This document shows, piece by piece, positions 16,078 through 24,938 of a DNA stretch of 49,044 bases; position 1 is the stretch's first letter; each line of letters opens with the position of its first letter. The notes under the pieces were generated by a model that had not been told where the DNA came from, searched no databases, and saw only the letters and a list, made by a program, of their open reading frames with translations. Both the position numbers and the translations under genes were made by a program. The DNA is from Streptomyces atriruber (GTDB taxonomy: Bacteria > Actinomycetota > Actinomycetes > Streptomycetales > Streptomycetaceae): the NCBI RefSeq assembly GCF_001418325.1, contig NZ_LIPN01000234.1, forward strand, positions 1 through 49,044, read 5' to 3'.

Positions 16078-17541
16078 ATGCCCCGGCCCCACCACCCTCA
16101 CCAGCGTTCCCGGCGTTCCGCCGTCCTGGGCTCCGCTGTTGTCGCGGCCGTTCTGGCCGGTGGTCTGCTCATCGCCCTGCCGGGCGCCGCGAGTGCCGCC
16201 GGGTCGGGCCTCGCCGACGACTTCAACGGTGACGGCTACCGCGATCTGGCCACCGGCGCACCGGGTGCCGTCGCGGGCGGGAAGGCGAAGGCGGGCGCCG
16301 TGGTCGTCAACTACGGCTCGTCGAGCGGCATCAGCGCCTCGCGGCACAAGACGACCTCGCAGAGTTCCTCCGGCGTGCCGGGCGCCTCGGAGACCTCCGA
16401 CCGGTTCGGCACCGAGCTCGCGCACGGCGACCTGAACAACGACGGCTACGGCGATCTCGTCGTCGGCACACCGCTGGAGAACGTCGGCGACGACGTCGAC
16501 GGCGGTTCGGTCACGATCCTGTGGGGCAGTTCGTCCGGACTGTCGGGCGGCACGACGATCAGCGATCCGAACGCGTCCGGCCACGACCGGTTCGGCCAGT
16601 CCCTCGCGGTCGGTGACTTCACCGGTGACGGAAAGGCGGATCTGGCGGTCGGTTCCACCGGCAAGGACGTGTGGATCTTCAAGGGCGGCTTCACCAAGTC
16701 CGGCGGCGCGGCCGGCAAGCTGCGCCTCGACACGGAGATCGGGTCGGGCGCGGCCCCCAACGGCGCGGTCCAGCTGGCCGCCGGGGACTTCGACGACGAC
16801 GGCAAGGACGACGTGGTGGTGGCGTCCGCCACGGGCAACTTCGTCTACCGGGGTGCCTCGACCGGGCCCACGCTGCAGACCGCCGTCGGTACGGGGTTCG
16901 CGGGCGCGCTCACCGTGGCCGACTTCGACCGTGACGGGCACGACGACCTGGTCGTGGGCACCGACTTCGTCTCCGTCACCGATTCGACGGCCAAGGGCGG
17001 CTACGCCACCGTGTTCTACGGCGGCACGGCGGGCGTCGACACCGCGCGCAACGCCGTCTTCAGCCAGGCCACCGCGGGGGTGCCGGGCGACGACGAGTAC
17101 GACGACTCGTTCGGCGGGGCGCTCGCCGCGGGCGACGTCGACGGTGACGGCTACCCGGACCTCGCCGTCGGTGCCGACTTCGAGACCATCGGCGCCGCGA
17201 GCCACGCGGGCAACGTCTGGGTGCTGCGCGGCGGCGCCTCCGGCCTGACGGGCACCGGCGCCCAGTCCTTCAACCAGGGCACGCCGGGCGTCCCGGGCGC
17301 CAACGAGTCGTCGGACCTGTTCGGCGACGCCGTCCACCTCGCCGACCACGACAAGGACGGCCGCGCGGATCTGTCGGTGGGCGCGGCCGGCGAGAACAGC
17401 GACGACGGCGCGATCTGGTCCCTGCGCGGCTCCCGTGAAGGCATCACGGCCACCGGCTCGGTGAGCTTCGGCGCGTCGTCCGTCGGCATCGGGGAATCGG
17501 GCGGGGACCCGATGTTCGGGGACGTCATGTCCGGCTCCTGA
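16078..17541 (+). CDS. Secreted FG-GAP/VCBS repeat protein
   Basis: 487 aa from ATG 16078, fixed by GGAGG at 16068-16072. Residues 1-40 form a Sec signal peptide (basic start, VLGSAVVAAVLAGGLLIALP, cleavage near ASAA). The rest holds seven FG-GAP-type repeats with Ca2+-binding D-x-[DN]-x-D-G loops: DFNGDGYRD, DLNNDGYGD, DFTGDGKAD, DFDDDGKDD, DFDRDGHDD, DVDGDGYPD and DHDKDGRAD. Such repeats build an integrin-alpha-like seven-bladed propeller, so it is probably one extracellular domain. The ligand is unknown. A long hairpin follows the stop codon. Confidence 0.85.
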   Translation: MPRPHHPHQRSRRSAVLGSAVVAAVLAGGLLIALPGAASAAGSGLADDFNGDGYRDLATGAPGAVAGGKAKAGAVVVNYGSSSGISASRHKTTSQSSSGVPGASETSDRFGTELAHGDLNNDGYGDLVVGTPLENVGDDVDGGSVTILWGSSSGLSGGTTISDPNASGHDRFGQSLAVGDFTGDGKADLAVGSTGKDVWIFKGGFTKSGGAAGKLRLDTEIGSGAAPNGAVQLAAGDFDDDGKDDVVVASATGNFVYRGASTGPTLQTAVGTGFAGALTVADFDRDGHDDLVVGTDFVSVTDSTAKGGYATVFYGGTAGVDTARNAVFSQATAGVPGDDEYDDSFGGALAAGDVDGDGYPDLAVGADFETIGAASHAGNVWVLRGGASGLTGTGAQSFNQGTPGVPGANESSDLFGDAVHLADHDKDGRADLSVGAAGENSDDGAIWSLRGSREGITATGSVSFGASSVGIGESGGDPMFGDVMSGS

Positions 17542-17588
17542 GCCCGCGGGCCCGTAAGCCCGTAAGCCCGGATTACGGACCCGACCGA

Positions 17589-17656
17589 CCGCCGAAGGCA
17601 CGTTCCGCACGACGGGGCGACGCCCCCCGCGCCACCGTGCGGACGGCCTTCGGCGG
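17589..17656. terminator. Long two-stage hairpin after the FG-GAP gene
   Basis: CCGCCGAAGGC (17589-17599) pairs perfectly with GCCTTCGGCGG (17646-17656), and TCCGCAC pairs with GTGCGGA inside it, giving a near-continuous stem of ~18 bp. It lies 48 bp after the FG-GAP stop and suits a factor-independent terminator of the GC-rich actinobacterial kind. Confidence 0.65.
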
Positions 17657-17729
17657 CGATGAGTTTCGCCGTGTTCTCCGGTCTCCATCTCCGACACACG
17701 CCGCACCGTGATCGAGGAGAGCGAGCGCC

Positions 17730-18308
17730 ATGAAGGCCACCTACACGTTCGACGTCTTTTCCAGCCTCGACGGCTTCGGTGCCGCCGACGGCGACTGGAC
17801 CGGCTACTGGGGCAAGCAGGGGCCCGAGCTCCTCGACCGTCGCCTCGCCCTGTACGGCGAGGAACAGCGGATGGTCTTCGGAGCCAACACATATCGGGCC
17901 TTCGCCCGGATGCTGGCCTCCGGCACCCATGAGTCCGACGTACGCGACCCGTGGGTCACCCGGATGCGGAACCTCCCGGCCACGGTCGTGTCGAACACAT
18001 TGGCAGGCCCCCTCGACTGGCCGGACGCGAACGTGGCGAGCGGCGACGCCGTGGAGGTGGTCGCTCGGCTCAAGGAAGCGTCCGAGGTCCCGCTGCGCTC
18101 GCACGGCAGTCTGTCGATGAACCGGGCGCTGATGGCCGCCGGTCTCGTCGACCGGGTCCAGGTGACGCTTTTCCCTGTGATCACCGGCCGGACCGGACTT
18201 GAGCCGGTCTTCCAGGGCGCAGCCGACTTCGACCTGGAGCTGATCGAGCACAGGACGCTCGACGGCCACATCCAAGAGCTCGTCTACCGGCCCACTGTGC
18301 ACCTCTGA
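17730..18308 (+). CDS. RibD C-terminal / dihydrofolate reductase-fold protein
   Basis: 192 aa. ATG follows GAGGAGA. The pattern ATYTFDVFSSLDGFGAADG, RMVFGANTYRAF, LPATVVSNTL and the C-terminal DRVQVTLFPVITGRTGLEPVF is typical of the RibD_C family, whose members share the NADPH-binding dihydrofolate reductase fold. Many actinomycete paralogues stand alone outside riboflavin operons and have unknown substrates, as here. It is convergent with the NACHT gene, 13 bp apart. Confidence 0.8.
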   Translation: MKATYTFDVFSSLDGFGAADGDWTGYWGKQGPELLDRRLALYGEEQRMVFGANTYRAFARMLASGTHESDVRDPWVTRMRNLPATVVSNTLAGPLDWPDANVASGDAVEVVARLKEASEVPLRSHGSLSMNRALMAAGLVDRVQVTLFPVITGRTGLEPVFQGAADFDLELIEHRTLDGHIQELVYRPTVHL

Positions 18309-18321
18309 GCCCGCCGACGCG

Positions 18322-21300
18322 TCAGTCGGCGCATCCGCGGCCCGGTCCGTCATCCGTCCAGTGCGCGGCCCGCAGCGCTTCGGGGAGCACCTCCCGCGCG
18401 ACGTCGCGGAACTGTGCGCCCTCGTCGACCGTCGCGTCCTTGCCGCCGTCGTAGATGCTCCTCATCGCCCGCTGCGTCCACTCCGGTTCCAGGCGTTGCC
18501 AGTCCGCAGCGAGACGCCGCAGGAACATCAGGCGGAAGCGTGCCCTGGTGTCACGGTCGTCGGGGGCGAAGCTGTTGAGGGCCGTCTGCAGACAGACGTC
18601 GAATGCCGCGGTCAGCTCCCGTGCGGTGCAGTCCTGATCGATGCGCAGCCACAGGGTGATCATCGCGTGGGCGGCCGAGACGGGCGGCTCGTCGCCGCCG
18701 TCGAAGAAGGTGGTGACGGCTGTGTCCCACGGGCCCGCCAGGGGTTCGAGACCATGGACGACGACGTCGTCGAGAACATCGCAGAGGAAGTGGGACTGGG
18801 CGCGCAGGGTCGTGTTCTGGTGCGTGATCCAGGAGAACCAGCCGCCCTCCCTGCACGCGGCCTGCCGCAAGTGGTTGTCCCGGTCGTGGTCGTACGCCCA
18901 GTGCGCGTCCAGCGGTCCGGGGTCGGACTCCGACTGAGGCCGCAGCGACAGTCTGATGTCCCGTCGGTGACCGTCCCAGAAGCGTTCGAGTGCCAGAGTG
19001 GCGACCAGTCCGCGCCACGCCTCCATGGGGCACTGCGAACGCCACAGCAAGGCGGCGGCCCGCCACGCCGGTATGACGTCGTGCTCCTGGGGGAACAGCT
19101 CGCGGCCGGTGAGCTCTCCCGCCGTCGCCACGGCGAGCACCAGCAGGTTCACCGAGTACCGGGCGGGCCCGGCGGTCACCGGCTGCCGGTTCGGCACGTA
19201 GTTGCCGTACCGGGTGTCATGCCGTGCCTCGCCCGCGTGCCGGAACAGGTCGAGCAGCACGTCGCGCACGCCGTGCCGGCGGGACTCCGGCAGGGCACGC
19301 AACCGTTCGCAGGCGAAGGAGACGGTGGTCCCGCGCGTGGTCAAGGGCATGGAGGAGAGCAGGGCGTGCAGGAACGCGTCGTCGATCACCGCGGGTCGAC
19401 TGCGGCGTGTCGAGGAGTTCCACGCGGCGGCCAGCTCGTCCAGTTCCTGGACCACGAGTCGCGCGACCAGGTACTCCCCGAACGTGGCGTGCAAGAATTC
19501 GTAGGTACGCAGGCGCAGGCCGTCGCGGTTCGCCCGCGACTCGTGAACGAAGTAGAACCGGCCGAGCACGATGTCCGCCGTGCTGAGCGTGGCCCGCAGG
19601 CCGAGCGCGGCGTCTGCCCGGCCGGTGTCAGGAGCGAGTGCGGACAGGTCGGCATCGAGTTCGGCCACACCGATCCACTGCCGTCCCCGGTTGAACATGG
19701 CGAAGGCGACCAGGGACAGCTGAGCCAGCTGCCGTTCCACCGCCGCGTCGAGGTCTTCCTCGGCCAGGCCCGCGGCGGCCTTGCGGACCTCCCTGGCGGC
19801 GAAGCTGGTGAGGAGCCGTTCATAGAGTTCCCCCTCCCCCAGCGACTCGTCGCGGTGTTGCAACGCGTTCTCGTCCGCGTCGTACAGAGCGAGCAGGAGC
19901 AGCAGCAGTGGCTGGGACGCCAACTCCCCGTATCCCAGCACTACATCGGGGTCCAAGGGGCGGAGCCCACGAGCCGTGAAGCCGGTGGCATTTGTACGGT
20001 TCCACATCCGCAGCCACCAGGTGACCTGGGCGTTGCTGAACGGTTCCAGGCGCAGAACGAGCATGCCCTCCGCAGGCCGTGCCCGGTCCGCGACCGAGGT
20101 CCGGCTGGTGACGACGACAACGACGGGGCGTCCCTGAGCCATCTCCCGACGCTGGAAGTCACCGGCCTTCTGCAGATAGTCGCTGTGACTGGCGCCCGTC
20201 GCCTGGAGCAACTCGTCGAAGCCGTCGAGGAGGACGACGGGCAGCGCCCCGGCCGCACGCCGCACGAGCTGGGGCCAGGTCACCGCTTCACCCGTGGTCG
20301 ACCGCACCGCCTGCTCGATCTGCGTCTGCAGATCCGCCTCGGCGGCCGCGTCGCGCAGTTCCACGCGTACGACGAGGAAGTCCGCTGGTGGCAAGCGTGC
20401 CGCGAGGACTTGGGTGAAGACGGATTTGCCCGATCCCGGCTGGCCGAGGACGACCAGCGGGGCGCGGGCGGCCCGTGGTGAGGTGAGATGACCGAGCAGG
20501 AAGCGGTCGAGATCCTCGCGGACATGCTGTTCCGCCCACCACTGCTCCTCGGCGAACCGGTCGGCGGGCCCCACTTCGGCCACGCGGAAGTCCGGACTCA
20601 CATAGGCCGCGCCGAGCGCCGGGAGGCTCAGTCCGTCCAGGACGTCCCGCGAGGTGAGGATGGGCCGGTCGAGCACTGCTGCGTGCGCGCGGGCCAGCCC
20701 CGTCAACCAGGGGTCCGGGGTCCGGGGCGACGCCATCTCGGACAACGCCGCGCCGAGTTCGTCGAGACCGGCCCGCAAGGAGCGGAGCTGGGACCGAGTG
20801 GCCTGGTGGTCGACCAGGTTCGCCCAGAAGGCGATTTCCGGGAAGTCCAGGGCGAGCTGCCGGAACAGCTCTTCGTATCGTGCGCCGGCCCGGTCCGGCA
20901 GCCCCTCGGACACCGTTTGCCGGAATCGGAGCCGCTGGGTGTCGTCGAGCCGGTCCCAGACCGCGAGTCCGGACACGAAGCGGGTGACCTCGCCCGACAG
21001 ACGCAGATAGAACCCGCTCAGTGCCGCGAGGGCCTCCTCATAGGGCCGGTGGGGCGACGGGACGGGCACTTCCGATCGCAGCAGGACATCGGCCAAGGCA
21101 TGGAGCCGACGGGAGTCGGGGCACTCCCCTGTGGCCAGGCCCACCTGTTCGGCCCTGCTCATCTCCAAGTCCTCGGCGCCGCACGGAAGTTCGGTCTCCG
21201 CCAACACCTCGAAGTATGCGGAGAGCGCCACCACGGCGTGGGCCGCTGCCAAGCGTTCGCCGCGCTCGAAGCGGGCGAGGCCGCGTGCCCGTTCACCCAG

Positions 21301-21495
21301 ACCGTTCACGAGTCCGGCGCCCAGCCGAGCCAGGTCCCCCCGGACGTCAAACAGACTCGCGGCGAAACCCGCCCCCGCGGCCGACGACGCGAGCAGCAGC
21401 CCTCCGGTCAACCGATCGAGTGCCGCCACGGCGGCGTCCTCGCGGCCCCCCAGCAGCCGGACGGCGTCCTGATAGCTCAGCCCCGCGTGCCCCAT
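18322..21495 (-). CDS. NACHT-domain STAND NTPase (bacterial NLR-like)
   Basis: 1057 aa from ATG 21495 (GGGGGAG upstream); the frame extends further upstream but only as an antisense-like shadow of phoD. N-terminal ~300 residues are helical (SYQDAVRLLGGREDAAVAAL), like the helical effector domain often fused to NACHT in Streptomyces. NACHT core: Walker A GQPGSGKS at 351-358, Walker B VVLLDGFDELL (~420), sensor VVVTSR. A winged-helix part (YEFLHATFGEYLVARL) and a long helical C-terminus, probably the sensor, follow. Bacterial NACHT proteins are linked to phage defence by abortive responses. It stands 65 bp downstream of phoD on the same strand, with no second defence gene nearby. Confidence 0.85.
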   Translation of the reverse strand: MGHAGLSYQDAVRLLGGREDAAVAALDRLTGGLLLASSAAGAGFAASLFDVRGDLARLGAGLVNGLGERARGLARFERGERLAAAHAVVALSAYFEVLAETELPCGAEDLEMSRAEQVGLATGECPDSRRLHALADVLLRSEVPVPSPHRPYEEALAALSGFYLRLSGEVTRFVSGLAVWDRLDDTQRLRFRQTVSEGLPDRAGARYEELFRQLALDFPEIAFWANLVDHQATRSQLRSLRAGLDELGAALSEMASPRTPDPWLTGLARAHAAVLDRPILTSRDVLDGLSLPALGAAYVSPDFRVAEVGPADRFAEEQWWAEQHVREDLDRFLLGHLTSPRAARAPLVVLGQPGSGKSVFTQVLAARLPPADFLVVRVELRDAAAEADLQTQIEQAVRSTTGEAVTWPQLVRRAAGALPVVLLDGFDELLQATGASHSDYLQKAGDFQRREMAQGRPVVVVVTSRTSVADRARPAEGMLVLRLEPFSNAQVTWWLRMWNRTNATGFTARGLRPLDPDVVLGYGELASQPLLLLLLALYDADENALQHRDESLGEGELYERLLTSFAAREVRKAAAGLAEEDLDAAVERQLAQLSLVAFAMFNRGRQWIGVAELDADLSALAPDTGRADAALGLRATLSTADIVLGRFYFVHESRANRDGLRLRTYEFLHATFGEYLVARLVVQELDELAAAWNSSTRRSRPAVIDDAFLHALLSSMPLTTRGTTVSFACERLRALPESRRHGVRDVLLDLFRHAGEARHDTRYGNYVPNRQPVTAGPARYSVNLLVLAVATAGELTGRELFPQEHDVIPAWRAAALLWRSQCPMEAWRGLVATLALERFWDGHRRDIRLSLRPQSESDPGPLDAHWAYDHDRDNHLRQAACREGGWFSWITHQNTTLRAQSHFLCDVLDDVVVHGLEPLAGPWDTAVTTFFDGGDEPPVSAAHAMITLWLRIDQDCTARELTAAFDVCLQTALNSFAPDDRDTRARFRLMFLRRLAADWQRLEPEWTQRAMRSIYDGGKDATVDEGAQFRDVAREVLPEALRAAHWTDDGPGRGCAD

Positions 21496-21560
21496 GCGGC
21501 TGCTCCCCCGGCTCGACTGCCCACCCCGCCGACCAGTCTCCCGGACGGACTGCTTGATCC

Positions 21561-23126
21561 CTAGTCCCTGCGGTACTGCGCAGGCGACCCCTTGGTTCCC
21601 TCGTCCTCGTACGAGCCCGCCTTGCCGCGGTCCACGTGGAACTTCGTCAGCGTGGTCACCGGGGAGTTCGGGTCGCGGCGGTCGCCGATGACGCGCATGT
21701 GGGTGGTGAAGCGCCGGGGCGTCACCTCGTACACGTCGTAGCCGTAGCGGTTGCCCTCGAAGTACTTCAGGTGGGGGTTGGCCTTGCCCATGAGGGGGCC
21801 GTTGGCGGTGTTCCACTCCGGCGAGTAGGCGCCGGAGGTCACCGAGTGGGCGGTGAACTCCGTGCCGATCAGGGGCGAATCGGGCTGGTCGAAGTCGGTT
21901 CGGACGTCGTCGACGAACGCCGAGTGCCAGTCGCCGGTGATGACGACCAGGTCTTCGAGGCCGCTCCGGTGCACGTGCCCGAGGACCTCCTTGCGTTCGG
22001 CGAGGAAGCCGTCCCACTGGTCGGTGAACATGTACGAGCCGCCCGGCCTGCCCCGCAGCTGGCTCAGCATGATCGAGTTGGCCCACACGTGCCAGGAGTC
22101 CGGGGCGCGGTCGACGGCGCGCTTGAGCCAGGCCTTCTGCTCGGCGCCGAGGATCGTGCCGTCGCGCAGGTTCTGCGCGGAGCGGTACGAGCGCAGGTCG
22201 AGGATGCTCAGTTCGAGCAGGTTGCCCCAGCGGCGTACGCGGTGGATCTCGGGGTCGGGCAGGGCCATGCCGCCGAAGGAGTCGCGGTGCGGCATGTGCT
22301 CGAACCAGGCCTGGTAGGCGGCCGCACGGCGGCGCATGAAGGGGGCCCCGCCCCCGGTGCCGCTGTAGTCGTTGACGACCTCGTGGTCGTCCCAGGTCAG
22401 GAACCACGGGTGGGCGGCGTGCGCCTCGCGCAGCGACTTGTCCCCCTTGTACAGGGCGTGCCGCTTGCGGTAGTCGGCGAGCGTCAGGATCTCCGGACCG
22501 TCGTGGTCGCGTACGTGCTGCTCCGGTACGCCGCCGACCTGGCCGTGCTCGTAGATGTAGTCGCCGAGGTGGACGACGAAGTCCACGTCCTCGCGGGCGA
22601 TGCCCCGGTGCGCCGCGTAGAAGCCGTCGTGGAACGCCTGGCAGTTGGCGGCGACGAAGGTGACCTTGGACACCCGGCCGCGCGGCGCGGTCTTCGTACG
22701 GCCGACGCGGCTGGTCCTGCCGAGTGCCTTGAACGCGTACCAGTAGTGGCGGCCGGGCACGAGACCGCTCACCGGCACGTGCACACTGTGGCCGAGCGTC
22801 GCGGAAGCCGGCGTGGTGCCGCGGGCGACGACGTGCCGCAGCCGGGCGTCCCTGGCGACCACCCAGTCGACCTCCACGACCTCGGGAAGTCCCTGTTCGG
22901 CGGCGAGGGGTTCGGGCGCGAGTCTGGTCCACAGGAGCACCGAGTGCGGCTGCGGATCGCCGGAGGCCACGCCGAGCGTGAACGGCGCCGGGTCGTACTC
23001 GGCGCCGAGGTGCTCGGCCGCCTCACGGGCCTGTGCGGGGGTGAGTCCCGGGGCCAGCGGCCAGGCGAGGTTCAGCGCACCGGCAGCCGCGGCGGCCTTC
23101 AGCAGATCACGGCGGTTGACGGTCAT
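21561..23126 (-). CDS. phoD: PhoD-type alkaline phosphatase/phosphodiesterase, Tat-exported
   Basis: 521 aa. A twin-arginine signal (NRRDLLKAAAAAGALNLAW) is followed by the PhoD N-terminal domain (FTLGVASGDPQPHSVLLWTR) and metal-binding motifs (AANCQAFHDGFYAAH, VHLGDYIYE, WDDHEVVNDY, ITGDWHSAF). PhoD enzymes are secreted Ca2+/Fe3+-dependent phosphomono/diesterases used in phosphate starvation. Its ATG overlaps the TGA of the upstream jelly-roll-like gene (ATGA), so the two are translationally coupled. Confidence 0.92.
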   Translation of the reverse strand: MTVNRRDLLKAAAAAGALNLAWPLAPGLTPAQAREAAEHLGAEYDPAPFTLGVASGDPQPHSVLLWTRLAPEPLAAEQGLPEVVEVDWVVARDARLRHVVARGTTPASATLGHSVHVPVSGLVPGRHYWYAFKALGRTSRVGRTKTAPRGRVSKVTFVAANCQAFHDGFYAAHRGIAREDVDFVVHLGDYIYEHGQVGGVPEQHVRDHDGPEILTLADYRKRHALYKGDKSLREAHAAHPWFLTWDDHEVVNDYSGTGGGAPFMRRRAAAYQAWFEHMPHRDSFGGMALPDPEIHRVRRWGNLLELSILDLRSYRSAQNLRDGTILGAEQKAWLKRAVDRAPDSWHVWANSIMLSQLRGRPGGSYMFTDQWDGFLAERKEVLGHVHRSGLEDLVVITGDWHSAFVDDVRTDFDQPDSPLIGTEFTAHSVTSGAYSPEWNTANGPLMGKANPHLKYFEGNRYGYDVYEVTPRRFTTHMRVIGDRRDPNSPVTTLTKFHVDRGKAGSYEDEGTKGSPAQYRRD

Positions 23127-23701
23127 CGGTGGCCTCCGGCGGCGCTGAGGGTGAGGGAGAGGGCGTCCGCGTAACCGTCGTTGGAGGTGCCGCCGCCGCT
23201 GCGGGTGAAGACGAGGAGGAGCCGCGCCGAGCGGGCGGTGGGCGGCACCGCGGCTTCGGCGGTGCGCTCCACGAGGCCCGTGCGCCCCGCCCGGTCCCCC
23301 GAGTCCACGGGGCCGAGGACGCTCAGGGCGACCGGCGTGCCCTTGGCGTCACGGAACTCCACGGAGAACCTGGCGCCGTCCTCCTGCCCGGCGTAGCCCC
23401 CGAGCCAGGCGGAGAGGGTGTAGCGCACCCGTCCCGCGTCGACGGCCCGGCGCCCGGTCCGACCGGTCCTGGGCAGGGAGACGTCCTGGACCAGGGTGGT
23501 ACGCGCGCTGTTGCCGCCCGAGAAGAAGCGGCTGCCGCGCCGGTCGGGACCGGGGTCCGCCGCGGTCGGGTAACCACCGCCGAGGCCGTAGGAAATGAGC
23601 GCCGGGGCACCCTGAGCGACCTGCCAGCCGCGGACCTTCGCGACGGGGTCGGCGGTGCCGCCCGCCCCGCTCTCCGCGTCGCCGTTGACGACCAGATTCA
23701 C
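23123..23701 (-). CDS. NGDAE-type jelly-roll (carbohydrate-binding-like) protein coupled to phoD
   Basis: 192 aa from GTG 23701, set by a perfect AGGAGG 7 nt upstream. The start VNLVVNGDAESG and the beta-rich body (ARTTLVQDVSLP, YTLSAWLGGYAGQEDGARFS, RLLLVFTRSGGGTSNDGYAD) resemble DUF642/CBM-like jelly-roll domains. Unlike phoD it shows no signal peptide, which is odd for such a domain. It overlaps phoD by 4 nt, so the proteins are made together; it may act with the phosphatase. Function otherwise unknown. Confidence 0.65.
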   Translation of the reverse strand: MNLVVNGDAESGAGGTADPVAKVRGWQVAQGAPALISYGLGGGYPTAADPGPDRRGSRFFSGGNSARTTLVQDVSLPRTGRTGRRAVDAGRVRYTLSAWLGGYAGQEDGARFSVEFRDAKGTPVALSVLGPVDSGDRAGRTGLVERTAEAAVPPTARSARLLLVFTRSGGGTSNDGYADALSLTLSAAGGHR

Positions 23702-23715
23702 GCACGCCTCCTGTA

Positions 23716-23747
23716 GCTGGTGGGTTGAGCGCGCTCAGCCCACCAGC
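23716..23747. terminator. Strong hairpin between propeller gene and phoD operon
   Basis: GCTGGTGGGTTGAGCG (23716-23731) pairs with CGCTCAGCCCACCAGC (23732-23747), 15 of 16 positions. It lies downstream of the propeller-like gene (stop 23823), so it can end that transcript. Its edge is only about 2-3 nt from the AGGAGG of the next gene, so it could also hide that ribosome binding site. Confidence 0.6.
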
Positions 23748-23822
23748 CACGCGTGAACCAGAAGAAGCGTTCCGGCGAATTCTGTTACGCCCCACCTGCG
23801 CAGCGGGGCCCCGGGCGGGACG

Positions 23823-24938
23823 TCAGGCCAGGCGGGTGGCCTTCAGGCCGTGGAGCGGGTACTCCGCCGGGAGCTTCTGCGGGTCTCCCGGGACGGTGAT
23901 CTGCACGTCGACCGTCCGCGACTGGCCTCCGGGCAGCAGCTGTTGCTGCTGCGAGTCGATGTACGCCTTGCCGTCCTGATAGATGACGTCGACGCCGGAG
24001 GCGACGACCTTCACCCCCTGCACGGTCGGCAGGTCGAAGGAGATCCTGAACTTGTGCACGTCCTCGGGCTGGTGAGTGGACTTGCTGACGGCCGTGAGGT
24101 TCAGGTGGAAGCTGTACACCTTGCCTCGCGGGTCGCTGCTCTCCCACGCGGTGGCGAACGACTTCGTCACCTCGATCTCGTCGTAGCTGGGCGGCACGGG
24201 GAGCGGGGTGATGCGGCCGGCGCCGTTCATGACCTCCAGGTCGTGAACGGGGATCTTTCCGCCGCCGATCCGCTTCGCGTGGTCGGGAACAGTCGACTTC
24301 GTGAGGTCGAGCTGGTTCACGTTCCCGGCGGAGTCGACCGCGAAGAACATGCCGTCGTCGTCGAAGAACGTGGCTGAGTACGACTTGCGGGATCCGACCG
24401 AGGAGCTGGCCTCGGCAGGCTCGAAGACCTGCCGCTTCAGCACGGTCTTCATGGGCTCCCTGGATCGGTCGATGAAGAGCAGATCGCCGTTGTCGCCCTC
24501 GACCGAGATCAGCCGGCCGTCCTTCGGGTGATGGGCGAAGTCGTCCCACCTCCCGCTCCCCGGCGTGTGGCCCTTCGTCGCCGTCTTCGTGACGAGGTCG
24601 ATCGAGTAGCTCGGTTCGCCCGGATCGCTCACGACGAAGAGGGTCTTCCCGTCGACGTCCGTGTCCCCGTCGTACCAGGGCTTACCGCTCGGCAAGCCCT
24701 GGACGGGCTCGTGCGTGACCTTGCCGGCCTCCACGTCGATGGTGACCAGTTCGTTCCCGCTCACGGCGAAGAGCAGCGGTTCCTTGCCTTCGCCGCGGTA
24801 CTGCGCGCCCATCGCGGTGTAGCCGGCCGCGTAGGCGGGAACACCGTCGACCAGCCGGGTGTCTCCGTCGATGGGGTCGAAGCGGTAGATGCGGGTGTTC
24901 GTCCTGCCTACCGCGAGATAGACCTTGCGGTGCGCCAT
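23823..24938 (-). CDS. Beta-propeller-like protein of unknown function
   Basis: 371 aa from ATG 24938 (AAAGGGA about 8 nt upstream). It begins MAHRKVYLAVGRTNTRIYRF and continues with repeated short beta segments (LLFAVSGNELVTIDVEAGKV, TLFVVSDPGEPSYSIDLVTK, FFAVDSAGNVNQLDLTK), as in lactonase/SMP-30-type or DUF6923-like propellers. There is no signal peptide. It is less GC-rich in places than its neighbours. Substrate and role are not apparent. It is divergent from the secreted TolB-like gene. Confidence 0.55.
   Translation of the reverse strand: MAHRKVYLAVGRTNTRIYRFDPIDGDTRLVDGVPAYAAGYTAMGAQYRGEGKEPLLFAVSGNELVTIDVEAGKVTHEPVQGLPSGKPWYDGDTDVDGKTLFVVSDPGEPSYSIDLVTKTATKGHTPGSGRWDDFAHHPKDGRLISVEGDNGDLLFIDRSREPMKTVLKRQVFEPAEASSSVGSRKSYSATFFDDDGMFFAVDSAGNVNQLDLTKSTVPDHAKRIGGGKIPVHDLEVMNGAGRITPLPVPPSYDEIEVTKSFATAWESSDPRGKVYSFHLNLTAVSKSTHQPEDVHKFRISFDLPTVQGVKVVASGVDVIYQDGKAYIDSQQQQLLPGGQSRTVDVQITVPGDPQKLPAEYPLHGLKATRLA

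Noticed and set aside
21496..22932. N-terminal extension of the NACHT protein through phoD
   Set aside because: The extension is an arginine/proline-rich shadow of phoD on the same strand in another frame; ATG 21495 has a good ribosome binding site and a family-like start.
23753..23758. GTTCAC unit (minus strand) as a PHO box for the phoD operon
   Set aside because: Only one convincing unit is present; a PhoP site needs direct repeats at 11-nt spacing.
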